Assembly: GCA_964347975.1 (NCBI GenBank)
Contig: CAYGAY010000012.1
Location: 19,535-83,534, forward strand
Origin: Bin87 sp964347975
GTDB taxonomy: Bacteria > Chloroflexota > Dehalococcoidia > Lucifugimonadales > UBA3495
Reading direction: 5' to 3'
Length of the DNA stretch: 64,000 nt
Every line of letters begins with the position of its first letter. The stretch's first letter is position 1. Made by a program: the position numbers and the translations under genes. The notes under the pieces are model-generated. The model did no database searches and was not told the DNA's origin. It worked only from the letters and a program-made list of their open reading frames with translations. This document shows positions 16,187 to 24,746 of this stretch, in pieces.

Positions 16187-17038
16187 ATGTCAGTAGGAAT
16201 CATCGTCCCCCTGCCGGCCTACACCCTGGACCCGGCATTCATCGCCAGGAAAGCCGAAGACCTGGGCTTCGAATCAATCTGGTATCACGAGCATCCCATC
16301 CTGCCCGTGCATAGCGAAAGCCCCTTCCCGGCTACCGGCGGAGAGATACCCTGGACCTATCGCCACTTCTCCGACCCCTACATGGCGTTGGCTATGGCCG
16401 CTGCGGTCACCGAAAAGATCAAGCTCTGCACCGGCATCACCCTGGTTCCCGAGCGCAACCCCCTCATCCTCGCCAAGCAGATTTCCGTGCTGGACCGCCA
16501 CAGCAACGGGCGGTTCGTTTTCGGCATCGGCGCCGGCTGGAACCGGGAAGAAACCGAGATGATGGGCGGCGACTTCGACCGCCGCTGGACTCAGACCGAA
16601 GACGCCGTGAACGCCCTCAAAGCCCTCTGGACGGAGGATCAGGCCGAATACCACGGCAAATACTACAACTTCCCGCCCGTTTATATGTACCCCAAGCCGG
16701 TTCAACAGCCCCACCCGCCCGTCGTGCTGGGCGGCAACGCCCGCAACGTGCTCCGCCGCGTGGTGCGCTACGGCGACGGGTGGCTCCCTAATCGCGCGAA
16801 TCCCGCCCAAATAGCAGACAGCCGCCAGCAGCTGGACGCCTTGGCCGAAGAGCGGGGCCGCGACCCCGAGTCCCTGACCATCTCCGTGTTCGGCCAGCAG
16901 CCGGACACCACCCGCCAGACGGTCGATGACTTCCTCAACGCCGGCGCCATGCGCGTCTGCGTCTGGCCCAACCACTCCGACAGCGAGGAGGAAATGGGCC
17001 AGCAGCTGGAGAGGATGGCGGAGACGCTGCTGCGATAA
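16187..17038 (+). CDS. LLM-class flavin-dependent oxidoreductase
   Basis: A 283-residue luciferase-like monooxygenase, similar in pattern to the F420-binding subgroup: AEDLGFESIWYHEH, TEKIKLCTGITLVPERNPL, ISVLDRHSNGRFVFGIGAGW, and near the C-terminal third KPVQQPHPPVVLGGNA. These TIM-barrel enzymes use FMNH2 or F420H2 for oxidation or reduction of small organics. The ATG at 16187 follows AAAAAGGAG and starts the barrel directly; an upstream in-frame start overlaps the GMC gene and adds junk. The cofactor is not decided by sequence. Together with the two GMC enzymes and the lactonase it forms a plausible oxidative catabolic set. Confidence 0.9.
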   Translation: MSVGIIVPLPAYTLDPAFIARKAEDLGFESIWYHEHPILPVHSESPFPATGGEIPWTYRHFSDPYMALAMAAAVTEKIKLCTGITLVPERNPLILAKQISVLDRHSNGRFVFGIGAGWNREETEMMGGDFDRRWTQTEDAVNALKALWTEDQAEYHGKYYNFPPVYMYPKPVQQPHPPVVLGGNARNVLRRVVRYGDGWLPNRANPAQIADSRQQLDALAEERGRDPESLTISVFGQQPDTTRQTVDDFLNAGAMRVCVWPNHSDSEEEMGQQLERMAETLLR

Positions 17039-17046
17039 ACGTGTCT

Positions 17047-17130
17047 GTTATTGCCAGGAGCGTAGCGACGCGGCAATCTCGTTGATGCGCCGGCATTTAT
17101 CCGAGATTGCCACGCTGCGCTCGCAATGAC
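17047..17130. repeat. Inverted pair of dispersed repeats
   Basis: TTATTGCCAGGAGCG...GCGGCAATCTCG and CGAGATTGCC...GCTCGCAATGAC are two copies of the same repeat in opposite orientation, leaving 24 bases between. The whole forms an imperfect palindrome of about 80 bases between the LLM and lactonase genes. Confidence 0.7.
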
Positions 17131-17170
17131 AAAGTAACCGGAATGCACACACAACCAGGAGGCAGCAGAA

Positions 17171-18223
17171 ATGGCAACCTATGTGTATGTAGCGGCCCAG
17201 GATGACAACAAGGTATCCATCTTCACCATGGACGAGGCCAGCGGGGCGTTGACGCTGGTGGGCGAGGAGCCCGTCTCCGGCGGGCCGTCCCTGCTTGCCA
17301 TCAGCCCCGACCGGCAGACACTGTACGCCGGCCACCGCGAGGTCCCCGAAATCACCAGTCACCGCATCAATCAGCAGACCGGCGAACTGACCACTACCGG
17401 CTCGGTTACGCCCCCCGGCCAGCCGGCCTATCTTTCCACCGACCGAACCGGCCGGTACCTGCTGTCGTCCTACTACGCCGATGGGCGCGCCGCCGTGCAT
17501 CCCCTGGACGATGACGGCAGCGTGGGCGGCGCGGCGACGGCCGTGGTGGACACCGACTCCGGCGCCCACGCCATGCTGACCGACCGTTCCAACCGGTTCG
17601 CCTACGTGCCCCACATCGCCAGGCAGCAGGACAACGTGCTGGAACCGCCCAGGAACATCCCCGGCCCCAACGTCATCTACCAGTTCCGGTTCGACCCATC
17701 CAGCGGCGCGCTGACCCCCAACGACCCGCCAACGCTGGCCCAGGGCGACAACATCGGCCCGCGACACTTCACCTTCCATCCCTCTTTGGATATTGTATAT
17801 TTCTCCAACGAGCAGGGATGCAGCGTGTCTTCGTACACGATTGACGGGGAGGGCCGGCTTACGCCCCTGGAAACCGTCTCAACCCTGCCCGCCGGCGTCG
17901 CCGAGCGCAACACCTGCTCGCAGATCCAGTTCTCGCCGGATGGCAGTTTGCTATTCGTCCCCAACCGTGGGCACAACAGCATCGCCAGCTTTACCGTGGA
18001 CGGCGAAGGCCGGCTGACTGCGGCGGATCACGCGGCCACGGAGGCCGTGCCCAGCGCCTTCAGCCTGGACCCATCCGGCCGCTACGTCTTTGCCGCCGGC
18101 TCGGCGACGGGCCAGCTGGCGTCCTACAGCATCAACGCCGCTACCGGCGCGATGACCCCGCTGGGAACCTATGCGGTGGGCGAGCGCCCCATGTGGGTTT
18201 TGACGACTACGCTGGGCGAGTAA
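17171..18223 (+). CDS. lactonase family beta-propeller (6-phosphogluconolactonase-like)
   Basis: A 350-residue seven-bladed propeller of the Pgl/cycloisomerase-2 lactonase family. Blades repeat a pattern seen in MATYVYVAAQDDNKVSIF, GPSLLAISPDRQTLYAGHR, GPRHFTFHPSLDIVYFSNE and IQFSPDGSLLFVPNRGHNSI. Known members hydrolyse 6-phosphogluconolactone or muconolactone-type rings. Nothing points to the sugar pathway here, and the neighbourhood of oxidoreductases that would make lactones suggests a catabolic lactone. No signal peptide is present. AGGAGG precedes the ATG. The gene ends in a terminator that overlaps the converging Uma2 gene. Confidence 0.88.
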   Translation: MATYVYVAAQDDNKVSIFTMDEASGALTLVGEEPVSGGPSLLAISPDRQTLYAGHREVPEITSHRINQQTGELTTTGSVTPPGQPAYLSTDRTGRYLLSSYYADGRAAVHPLDDDGSVGGAATAVVDTDSGAHAMLTDRSNRFAYVPHIARQQDNVLEPPRNIPGPNVIYQFRFDPSSGALTPNDPPTLAQGDNIGPRHFTFHPSLDIVYFSNEQGCSVSSYTIDGEGRLTPLETVSTLPAGVAERNTCSQIQFSPDGSLLFVPNRGHNSIASFTVDGEGRLTAADHAATEAVPSAFSLDPSGRYVFAAGSATGQLASYSINAATGAMTPLGTYAVGERPMWVLTTTLGE

Positions 18224-18238
18224 CGCCCGGCCCGGACA

Positions 18239-18276
18239 CCGCCGCCGTCACCTTCCCCGCAGGCGGCGGTTTTCTT
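18239..18276 (+). terminator. Rho-independent terminator after the lactonase
   Basis: CCGCCGCC (18239-18246) pairs with GGCGGCGG (18262-18269), followed by TTTTCTT. It overlaps the last codons of the converging Uma2 gene, whose RRLRGR tail supplies the stem sequence. Confidence 0.7.
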
Positions 18277-19042
18277 CACGCAGTCGGCGGACTTCTTCAC
18301 GCAGATGGACCTCTTCCTGCTCCATCATGCGCTGGTTTTCCAGCAGGATGCGCTGATCTTCCAGCAGGATACGCTGGTTTTCCAGCAAGCGGATACGATC
18401 CTGCTCCGGGTGTTCATATTCCTGCCCGGTTGCCGGGTCGTGGATGGTGAATAGCTCATTTCCCCGGTAGCGGAAGTTCAGGTTCAGCAGCGGGCTGATG
18501 GAGCCTACGCCGCCGCCGTCGTAGCGCAGCAGGGGCAGTCGTTGATACTGCCCGCCAACCAGCCGTTCGCCGATGACCGCCTGTCCGAACATCTCGCCGC
18601 CCGTTGGGTCAAAGCGCCAGTATTCGGGCACCAGCAGCATCTGGTAAATGTCGCGCTTGCGGCCCATATCGTTGCGATAGGTGCTGGGTGAAGCGATCTC
18701 CACCACCACGTCCGGGGGCTTGCCGTTCTGTACCGGGTCGTACCCGACGCGGCGACGGATGGCGGCGGCGTCCACGTTGAGGGCAATCAGGATGTCCGGG
18801 CGGATGTGTGAAAACCGGCGGGTAATCGAATCCCGCTCGCCGTAATAAATCGGAATTTCGCTGCCAATGATAATGTCGGGATGGTGGGGGTAGTGATAGC
18901 CGGGAGCGAGCGCGGAGCGCAGCTTGACGGCCAGATCTTCCTCGGAAGGGCGTTGCTGCATATCCTTCTCTTCTTTCTCCAGGTGGGGGTACGGCTCCCA
19001 CTGCTCCGCAGCTGGCGTGGTTTGGGCTTGTGGGGTGGTCAT
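18248..19042 (-). CDS. Uma2-family (DUF820) putative endonuclease with C-terminal coiled coil
   Basis: A 264-residue protein of the Uma2/DUF820 family, which has the PD-(D/E)XK nuclease fold. The core reads HIRPDILIALN (acidic residue in PDI), PPDVVVEIASPST (the E-x-S version of the E-x-K motif), and RKRDIYQMLLVPEYWRFDP. The last 49 residues are a coiled coil with the heptads LLENQRI, LLEDQRI and LLENQRM in tandem, then a basic RRLREENRRLRGR tail. Uma2 proteins are widespread in Cyanobacteria and Chloroflexota; biological role unknown. GGGAGG stands eight bases before the ATG. It points against the lactonase. Confidence 0.85.
   Translation of the reverse strand: MTTPQAQTTPAAEQWEPYPHLEKEEKDMQQRPSEEDLAVKLRSALAPGYHYPHHPDIIIGSEIPIYYGERDSITRRFSHIRPDILIALNVDAAAIRRRVGYDPVQNGKPPDVVVEIASPSTYRNDMGRKRDIYQMLLVPEYWRFDPTGGEMFGQAVIGERLVGGQYQRLPLLRYDGGGVGSISPLLNLNFRYRGNELFTIHDPATGQEYEHPEQDRIRLLENQRILLEDQRILLENQRMMEQEEVHLREEVRRLREENRRLRGR
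18334..18397 (-). repeat. 21-base tandem repeats inside the Uma2 coiled coil
   Basis: Three consecutive 21-base units (minus strand) encode the heptads LLENQRI, LLEDQRI and LLENQRM. At the DNA level they are nearly identical, which shows recent tandem duplication of a heptad within the coding sequence. Confidence 0.75.
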
Positions 19043-19182
19043 CCGGCATTCCTCCCGGCGGCCTGCGTTGCGATTGAGTTGATTATACCCAACTCCTGAA
19101 CCGGTTTGTCCAGACGGAATGCAATGAGGGAGGCCGTCTTTCTAACGGCGCTCCATCGAAAGTTTGGCTCTAATGTTGCGAA

Positions 19183-19245
19183 GGTAGCGTTGCAATTTAG
19201 GTGGTTTAGTTTTCTCGTCATTCCGGATTTCGCCGGAAGACGGAT
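19183..19245. repeat. Dispersed repeat family B, copy 1
   Basis: GTAGCGTTGCAAT...GGTGGTTTAGTTTTC followed by CGTCATTCCGG and TTTCGCCGGA. The same ordered words occur at 35118-35180, upstream of apt, so this is a second repeat family. Confidence 0.7.
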
Positions 19246-19257
19246 TATGCGAAATCT

Positions 19258-19426
19258 CTCACGCGTACCCACTTTAGCCTGTCATTCCACGACCGCCGTA
19301 GGCGGGCGATGGAATCTCGTTCCGGCGGTCGCCACTTTCTGTTGCGAGAGCCTTGACGGAACGGCCATTGCTACGCCAGCGAGATTGCCATGCTACGCTC
19401 GCAATGACAAAGCGGGTACGCGTGAG
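19258..19426. mobile_element. MITE-like element with 13-base terminal inverted repeats
   Basis: The segment starts CTCACGCGTACCC (19258-19270) and ends GGGTACGCGTGAG (19414-19426), perfect inverted repeats. The interior carries CCACGACCGCCG, GGCGATGGAATCTCG, GGCGGTCGCCACTTTC and GAGATTGCCATGC, with no open frame of note. A closely similar interior lies inverted at 48111-48315. GAAATCTC flanks it at 19251-19258 and again at 19430-19437, which might be an insertion footprint although it is not flush on the right. The combination indicates a non-autonomous mobile element. Confidence 0.75.
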
Positions 19427-19784
19427 TGGGAAATCTCGGTTGATAGAAGGGGCTTGGAGATGTTATCATGGCCCCGCTAACTCATAATGACAGTGGCCTA
19501 TGTTCAAATGAAAGTTTGCTGAATGGGTTTTTATTTTATTTCTATCCTGACTTGCCGAGCGAGAGTTGGACGTTCGGCGCCTATCATCTCAGCGGGGTTG
19601 ACGGCCCTAACCGAGGCTGTCCTCAGCGACCATCCGGTCAATGCTCCCCGCTCATCTCCTGTACGGAGTGACCGTTCTAATTGCCGGCTGATTAGGGCCT
19701 GTGGGAATTCCCTGGCGCATTGCCAACAGTAGGCCAGCCAGCAGTCCGCGCTGGCGCAAAGCACACGCAGCCCAAGGAGGCTTT
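19427..19784. other. Non-coding stretch upstream of the zinc-ribbon gene
   Basis: Between the MITE-like element and the ATG at 19785. It contains short open frames without a credible ribosome-binding site and a weak hairpin GGGGC...GCCCC at 19450-19483. I see no gene here. A distant promoter may lie in it. Confidence 0.4.
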
Positions 19785-20417
19785 ATGACCAACACCATCA
19801 GAATCGACGATATGCTTAATCAATTCGGTATCACCAGCAAAGACGCGCAGCAAACCGCTCGCAATGCCTTATTCCAGAGCCGCATTATCCAGAAAAATCC
19901 TAACCGCCTCAACATCTCCGGCCACAAAATTGATCGCGCCCGGCGGGCGCTCAACGAGCAATTTCTCTGGCACTGCAACAACGGCGATTGCCGCCGGGAG
20001 GCTGGGGCACAGAATACCGTCAAGCCGTTGCTGCTAGTTGAGCAGTACGATTGCCACGTTTGCGGCGGCAGTCCCGGCGCCGAAGCGTTGCGGAATATGA
20101 CGGAAAGCGCGACTGACGCGGGAAAGTCGCGTATCCTTGTCGTTGGCGGCACCGAAAAGAAAGAGCGGGAAATCCGGCAAAAGTCCTCCGCCAGCATTGA
20201 GTGGCGTTTCATAGACAGTACGAAAGCGCGGGGCGACCGTTACTATCGTTCCGACCGCGATTGGGCCCACATCATTATCATTTGGCAAAGCACGCCCGTT
20301 GATCATCCGGTTTCATCCCATTTCGATGGCAAAGGCGATTCCCGGGTCATCACCGTGCGCCGCCGCGGCATCGGCTGCTTGGCCGCTGAGATAATAAGCC
20401 ATTGCCAGAAGGGTTAG
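19785..20417 (+). CDS. zinc-ribbon plus DUF2325-like protein
   Basis: A 210-residue protein I know no name for. The first 60 residues look helical (DDMLNQFGITSKDAQQTARN) and may be a small DNA-binding or helical domain. Cys64, Cys69, Cys90 and Cys93 form CNNGDC and CHVC pairs, a probable zinc ribbon. The C-terminal 95 residues start SRILVVGGTEKKEREI and contain WAHIIIIWQSTPVDHPVS and CLAAEIISHC. This follows the outline of DUF2325: a Rossmann-like strand VVGG, a segment ending in a polar SH/DH, and a closing helix. Function unknown; nucleotide sensing is possible. The ATG at 19785 has AAGGAGG before it. It stands alone between repeats and the SDR gene, with lower GC. Confidence 0.6.
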   Translation: MTNTIRIDDMLNQFGITSKDAQQTARNALFQSRIIQKNPNRLNISGHKIDRARRALNEQFLWHCNNGDCRREAGAQNTVKPLLLVEQYDCHVCGGSPGAEALRNMTESATDAGKSRILVVGGTEKKEREIRQKSSASIEWRFIDSTKARGDRYYRSDRDWAHIIIIWQSTPVDHPVSSHFDGKGDSRVITVRRRGIGCLAAEIISHCQKG

Positions 20418-20489
20418 CCCCGCGTCGCAATCCCCCTGCTGATGCGATACTATTGACCCAATTCCATACCCGACAGGGGGAGGTTCACC

Positions 20490-21272
<783 letters not shown>

Positions 21273-21282
21273 GCCGGGCGGG

Positions 21283-22692
21283 TCAGTCGATAGCGTGGAG
21301 CGCGCCGTCCTCCGTGCGCACCAGCAGCCGCCCTTCCCCATAAACCGGGTCGGTGCGGACGCCGGCGGAAAGTTGCAGTCGCCAGCGTTCCGTGCCTTCG
21401 GCCCGGTTCAGGCCGTAGAGCCAGCCCGATTTATCTCCGAAAACCAGCAATTCGCCCACCACCACCGGCGACGCAACAATGCCGTCCTCGGCCTGGAACT
21501 GCCACTCCTCCTCGCCCGCAATCGCGTCGATAGCGTACATCTTGCCCACCGTGTCACCGATGTACAGCCTCTCTCCCGCCACTGCCGGGGCGGAGATGAT
21601 GCCTTCAGTCCTCTTGAGGCGCGAGGAGTAATCATCGGGATAATCCGACCCGAACCGCCAACGGTCGCCCGGTTGGGACGGTGGCGCTGGCAACGGAAAC
21701 CCCCACAGCCACAGCTGGGACCAGGTTCGGGTGACGGCATACTGGCCGGGGTATTCCAGCGCGTCGGCCGCCATGGCGTGCAACTGACGCTGCGCCACGA
21801 AGTAAGTCAGCCCGTTGGCGGTCACCGGCGGGGCCGTCAAAGATCCCGCGCTGCGAAATCGTGCCCGTTCCTGGCCGGTCCTGGCGTCCAGTGCGTATAG
21901 GCTCCGGTCGGCGGAGGCGGTGAAAATAAGATTGCCGTCCAGGGACGGAGGCGACCGTACTTCGCCCAGTGATTCGTGGAACCAGATGTTCTCGCCGGTA
22001 GATGCGTCCAGGGCATAGGTGACGCCATCCAGCGCGCCGGCGTACACGATGCCGTTGGCCACCGATACCGGACCGGCCGTCGAATCGCCCATCTCATACT
22101 CCCAGCGTATCTCCTGGCTGACCGGATCCCTGGCGACCAGCCGGCGGTCCGGCGTCGTGTAATACAGCGTGTCGTTGGCCATGGCCAACGAGTTTCCCAG
22201 TGGTCCGGTGGCGGGCATGGAAGCCAATTCCTGCCCCGTTCCGGCATCCAGCACCGCGATGTGGAAGTGCGCGCCCAGGTAGATGCGCCCTCCCGATACG
22301 ATAGGCGCGGCCAGCGTCGCCGGGCCGGTGTCTACGCTCCAGGCCAGCTTGCCCTGCGGCTCGTCCAGCGCGTCAGCCGCCTGTCGCGTTAGCCCTAGGT
22401 TGCGGCCGGCCATTGTCCATTCCTGACCCGTGGACGCCGAGTCGAACAGTATCTCGGGCTGCCGTCCCCACAGGATCACGGGGTCGGGGATGAAGGGAAA
22501 GTTCAACCAGACCGTGAAGCCGATCACTGCAATGGCGATTAACGCGATGATGCCGTTGCGACGGGAGATAAACCGACGCCGGCGTGGGACTTGCTGGGCC
22601 CAGTCGGGCAGGACGTCCGTTTCCGGATGACTGGATTGGCTCGCCACCGGCGCGGCGGCGGGATCTTCTGATTCTGATGGGTTGGAGGACAT
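21283..22692 (-). CDS. membrane-anchored PQQ-like beta-propeller protein
   Basis: A 469-residue protein. A Pro/Ser-rich cytoplasmic N-terminus is followed by a basic stretch RRRRFISRRNG and a single membrane segment IIALIAIAVIGFTVWLNF at residues 47-64, so the rest is outside. The outer part repeats WD-like PQQ blades: GRIYLGAHFHIAVLDAGTG, GIVYAGALDGVTYALDAST, LIFTASADRSLYALDARTG, LYIGDTVGKMYAIDAIAG and LLVFGDKSGWLYGLNRAEG. No PQQ catalytic residues or haem site are seen, so it is probably a binding scaffold. It follows the permease genes on the same strand (90 bases), hinting at a link with the ABC system. Confidence 0.85.
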   Translation of the reverse strand: MSSNPSESEDPAAAPVASQSSHPETDVLPDWAQQVPRRRRFISRRNGIIALIAIAVIGFTVWLNFPFIPDPVILWGRQPEILFDSASTGQEWTMAGRNLGLTRQAADALDEPQGKLAWSVDTGPATLAAPIVSGGRIYLGAHFHIAVLDAGTGQELASMPATGPLGNSLAMANDTLYYTTPDRRLVARDPVSQEIRWEYEMGDSTAGPVSVANGIVYAGALDGVTYALDASTGENIWFHESLGEVRSPPSLDGNLIFTASADRSLYALDARTGQERARFRSAGSLTAPPVTANGLTYFVAQRQLHAMAADALEYPGQYAVTRTWSQLWLWGFPLPAPPSQPGDRWRFGSDYPDDYSSRLKRTEGIISAPAVAGERLYIGDTVGKMYAIDAIAGEEEWQFQAEDGIVASPVVVGELLVFGDKSGWLYGLNRAEGTERWRLQLSAGVRTDPVYGEGRLLVRTEDGALHAID

Positions 22693-22782
22693 GGCTATTC
22701 AGTTTCACACGGAGAGGATGCAAAGATACGGCGGGATGCAATGATACACCCCGCCGCCATAATGTGTTTTCAGCAATCGCAG

Positions 22783-23703
22783 TTACACGTTGCGCAGCTT
22801 GGGGTCGAGGCGGTCGCGGAGCCAGTCGCCCAACAGGTTCATGGACAGTACTGTCAGCACGATGGCGAGGGTAGGGAAGAAGAACAGCCACCACGCCGTG
22901 ACAATGAGCGCGCGTCCGTCGGCCACCATCAGACCCCAGGCCGGCGTGGGCTTCACTAAGCCCGCTCCAAGGAAGCTGAGGGTTGACTCCAGGATGATGA
23001 CGTGGCCAACCTCCAGTGTGGCCAGCACCACCACCGTGTTCACCACGTTGGGGAAGATGTGGCGCATCATGATCCGCGTTGGCGACGCGCCGGCGACCTG
23101 CGCGCGGGCTATGAAGTCCTGCTGCTTGATGGCCAGCGCTTCACCTCGCACCATCCGGGCGAACCTGGCCCACAACAGCAGCGCTATCACCAGCACCACC
23201 GTTTGGAACCCTGGGCCGCTCACCGCCACCAGTACCAGCGCTAACAGGATTGAGGGGAAGGCCAGTTTGATGTCCACGATACGCATGATCAGGTTGTCAA
23301 CCCAGCCGCCGCCGTAGGCGGCCAGCAAGCCCAGGACGGTACCTACGCCGCCGCCCAGCGCGATGGCCAGCAGGGAGATGGACAGCGAAATCCGGGCCCC
23401 GTGAATAATGCGGCTGAGGATGTCAAATCCCTGGCGGTCAGTACCCAGGAGGTATTGCCAACTGCCGCCTTCCTGCCAAACCGGGGGCATGAGACGGTCT
23501 CGCAGGTTGACCTCCACCGGATCGTGGGGCGCGATCAGATTGGCAAATATTGCCGGTATGATCAGCATGATCATCAGGATGAGCAGGGGGATGATCGGGT
23601 ACTGGCGGACGTTGAAAAACGCTTGCCCTACTTTTCCCCGCTGGGGAAGCAGATCGTCGGCAGGTCGTGGGGTTGCGACCGAGGTTGCTGCGGGCGTGGT
23701 CAT
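22783..23703 (-). CDS. ABC transporter permease, DppC/OppC type
   Basis: A 306-residue inner-membrane permease. The N-terminal segment IIPLLILMIMLIIPAIFANL is followed by the oligopeptide-type marker LLGTDRQGFDILSR, five further membrane segments, and the ATPase-docking EAA loop AGASPTRIMMRHIFPN. Partner of the DppB permease just upstream. The ATG at 23703 is preferred over an in-frame TTG six bases earlier because AAGGA lies nine bases before it. DppC-type permeases take up peptides, nickel or sugars; the three SBPs upstream define the substrate. No ATPase gene is in the window. Confidence 0.93.
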   Translation of the reverse strand: MTTPAATSVATPRPADDLLPQRGKVGQAFFNVRQYPIIPLLILMIMLIIPAIFANLIAPHDPVEVNLRDRLMPPVWQEGGSWQYLLGTDRQGFDILSRIIHGARISLSISLLAIALGGGVGTVLGLLAAYGGGWVDNLIMRIVDIKLAFPSILLALVLVAVSGPGFQTVVLVIALLLWARFARMVRGEALAIKQQDFIARAQVAGASPTRIMMRHIFPNVVNTVVVLATLEVGHVIILESTLSFLGAGLVKPTPAWGLMVADGRALIVTAWWLFFFPTLAIVLTVLSMNLLGDWLRDRLDPKLRNV

Positions 23704-23748
23704 GGCCAAATTCCTTGTTCGGGCGAATGGGCGCGGAGCTCTGCTCGT

Positions 23749-24666
23749 CTAGTAACGGATCCGGGGGTTCAGGTAGGCGTACATAACGTCAACAACCAGG
23801 TTGATGAAGATGTAGAACGCGGCGAACAGGATGACGATGCTCTGGATCACCGGGAAGTCACGGTTACGGATGGCGTCGATGGCCAGATTGCCCAGGCCCG
23901 GCCAGACGAATATCGTCTCTATGACCACCGAACCGGTGAGCAGCACCGCACCGATCAAGCCCATGTAGGTGAAAGGAACGATCAGCGCGTTGCGGAAGCA
24001 GTGTTTCCAGATTACCTTCCGTTCCGGCATCCCCTTGATCCGCGCCAGCTTCACGTACTCGGTGTCCAGCACTTCCAGCATGGACGAGCGGGTGAGCCTC
24101 ATTACCGCGGCGACATTGTAGTAGCCCAGCGCTATGCCGGGCAGGATTATAGATTTAAACCCGTCTGCGCCCGAGGTTGGCAACCACCCCAACAGTACCG
24201 CGAACACCCACATCAGTATGAGACCGATTGCAAAGGATGGCGCAGACTGTCCAATTAGCGCAACAATTTTGCCGGCCCAGTCGAATGCCGTGTCTTTCTT
24301 CACTGCTACCAGAACCCCGATGGGCAAAGCGATAGCCGCGCTGATCGTCCAAGCGAAAGCCGCCAGGTAAATGGTGTTGGGCAGGCTTCCGGCGATCAAC
24401 CTGGTGATAGGTACGCCGCCATAGGCCCAAGCCTCGCCGAAGTCGCCGGTAACGAAATTGCCGATGTAGCGGGCATACTGGACATAAATAGGTTGGTCCA
24501 GTCCCCATTTTTCACGGATCTGCTCAACCACCTTTGGACTGGCGTCCTCCGGCAGCAGGATGGCTACCGGGTCGCCAGTAACGCGAGCCAGGGCGAATAC
24601 TACGGCGCTGATGACCAGTAGCGCGATGATGGACTGGATCACACGCAAAAAGATAAAACGCTGCAT
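23749..24666 (-). CDS. ABC transporter permease, DppB/OppB type
   Basis: A 305-residue permease with the typical N-terminal hydrophobic anchor RVIQSIIALLVISAVVFALA, the family marker EQIREKWGLDQPIYVQYARY, and the EAA loop KGMPERKVIWKHCFRN. Six membrane segments are visible. It forms the heterodimeric channel with the downstream DppC-type protein, 45 bases away. It follows the nearest binding-protein gene across an 80-base gap that contains a strong hairpin (24710-24733). Confidence 0.94.
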   Translation of the reverse strand: MQRFIFLRVIQSIIALLVISAVVFALARVTGDPVAILLPEDASPKVVEQIREKWGLDQPIYVQYARYIGNFVTGDFGEAWAYGGVPITRLIAGSLPNTIYLAAFAWTISAAIALPIGVLVAVKKDTAFDWAGKIVALIGQSAPSFAIGLILMWVFAVLLGWLPTSGADGFKSIILPGIALGYYNVAAVMRLTRSSMLEVLDTEYVKLARIKGMPERKVIWKHCFRNALIVPFTYMGLIGAVLLTGSVVIETIFVWPGLGNLAIDAIRNRDFPVIQSIVILFAAFYIFINLVVDVMYAYLNPRIRY

Positions 24667-24709
24667 GGGATGACCTTCGCCGTCAGGAACGTTTCACGGT
24701 GTTTCATGA

Positions 24710-24733
24710 AGGGGCGACCTACCGGTCGCCCCT
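24710..24733. repeat. Hairpin between binding-protein and permease genes
   Basis: AGGGGCGACC and GGTCGCCCCT form 10 perfect pairs with a TACC loop. No T-run follows on either strand. Sited downstream of the SBP gene and before the permease gene, it probably stabilises the SBP message or reduces permease expression. Confidence 0.65.
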
Positions 24734-24746
24734 CAACTGCTCTGCT

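Noticed and set aside
18334..18397. 21-base repeats suggestive of a tandem control array
   Set aside because: They encode coiled-coil heptads in frame.
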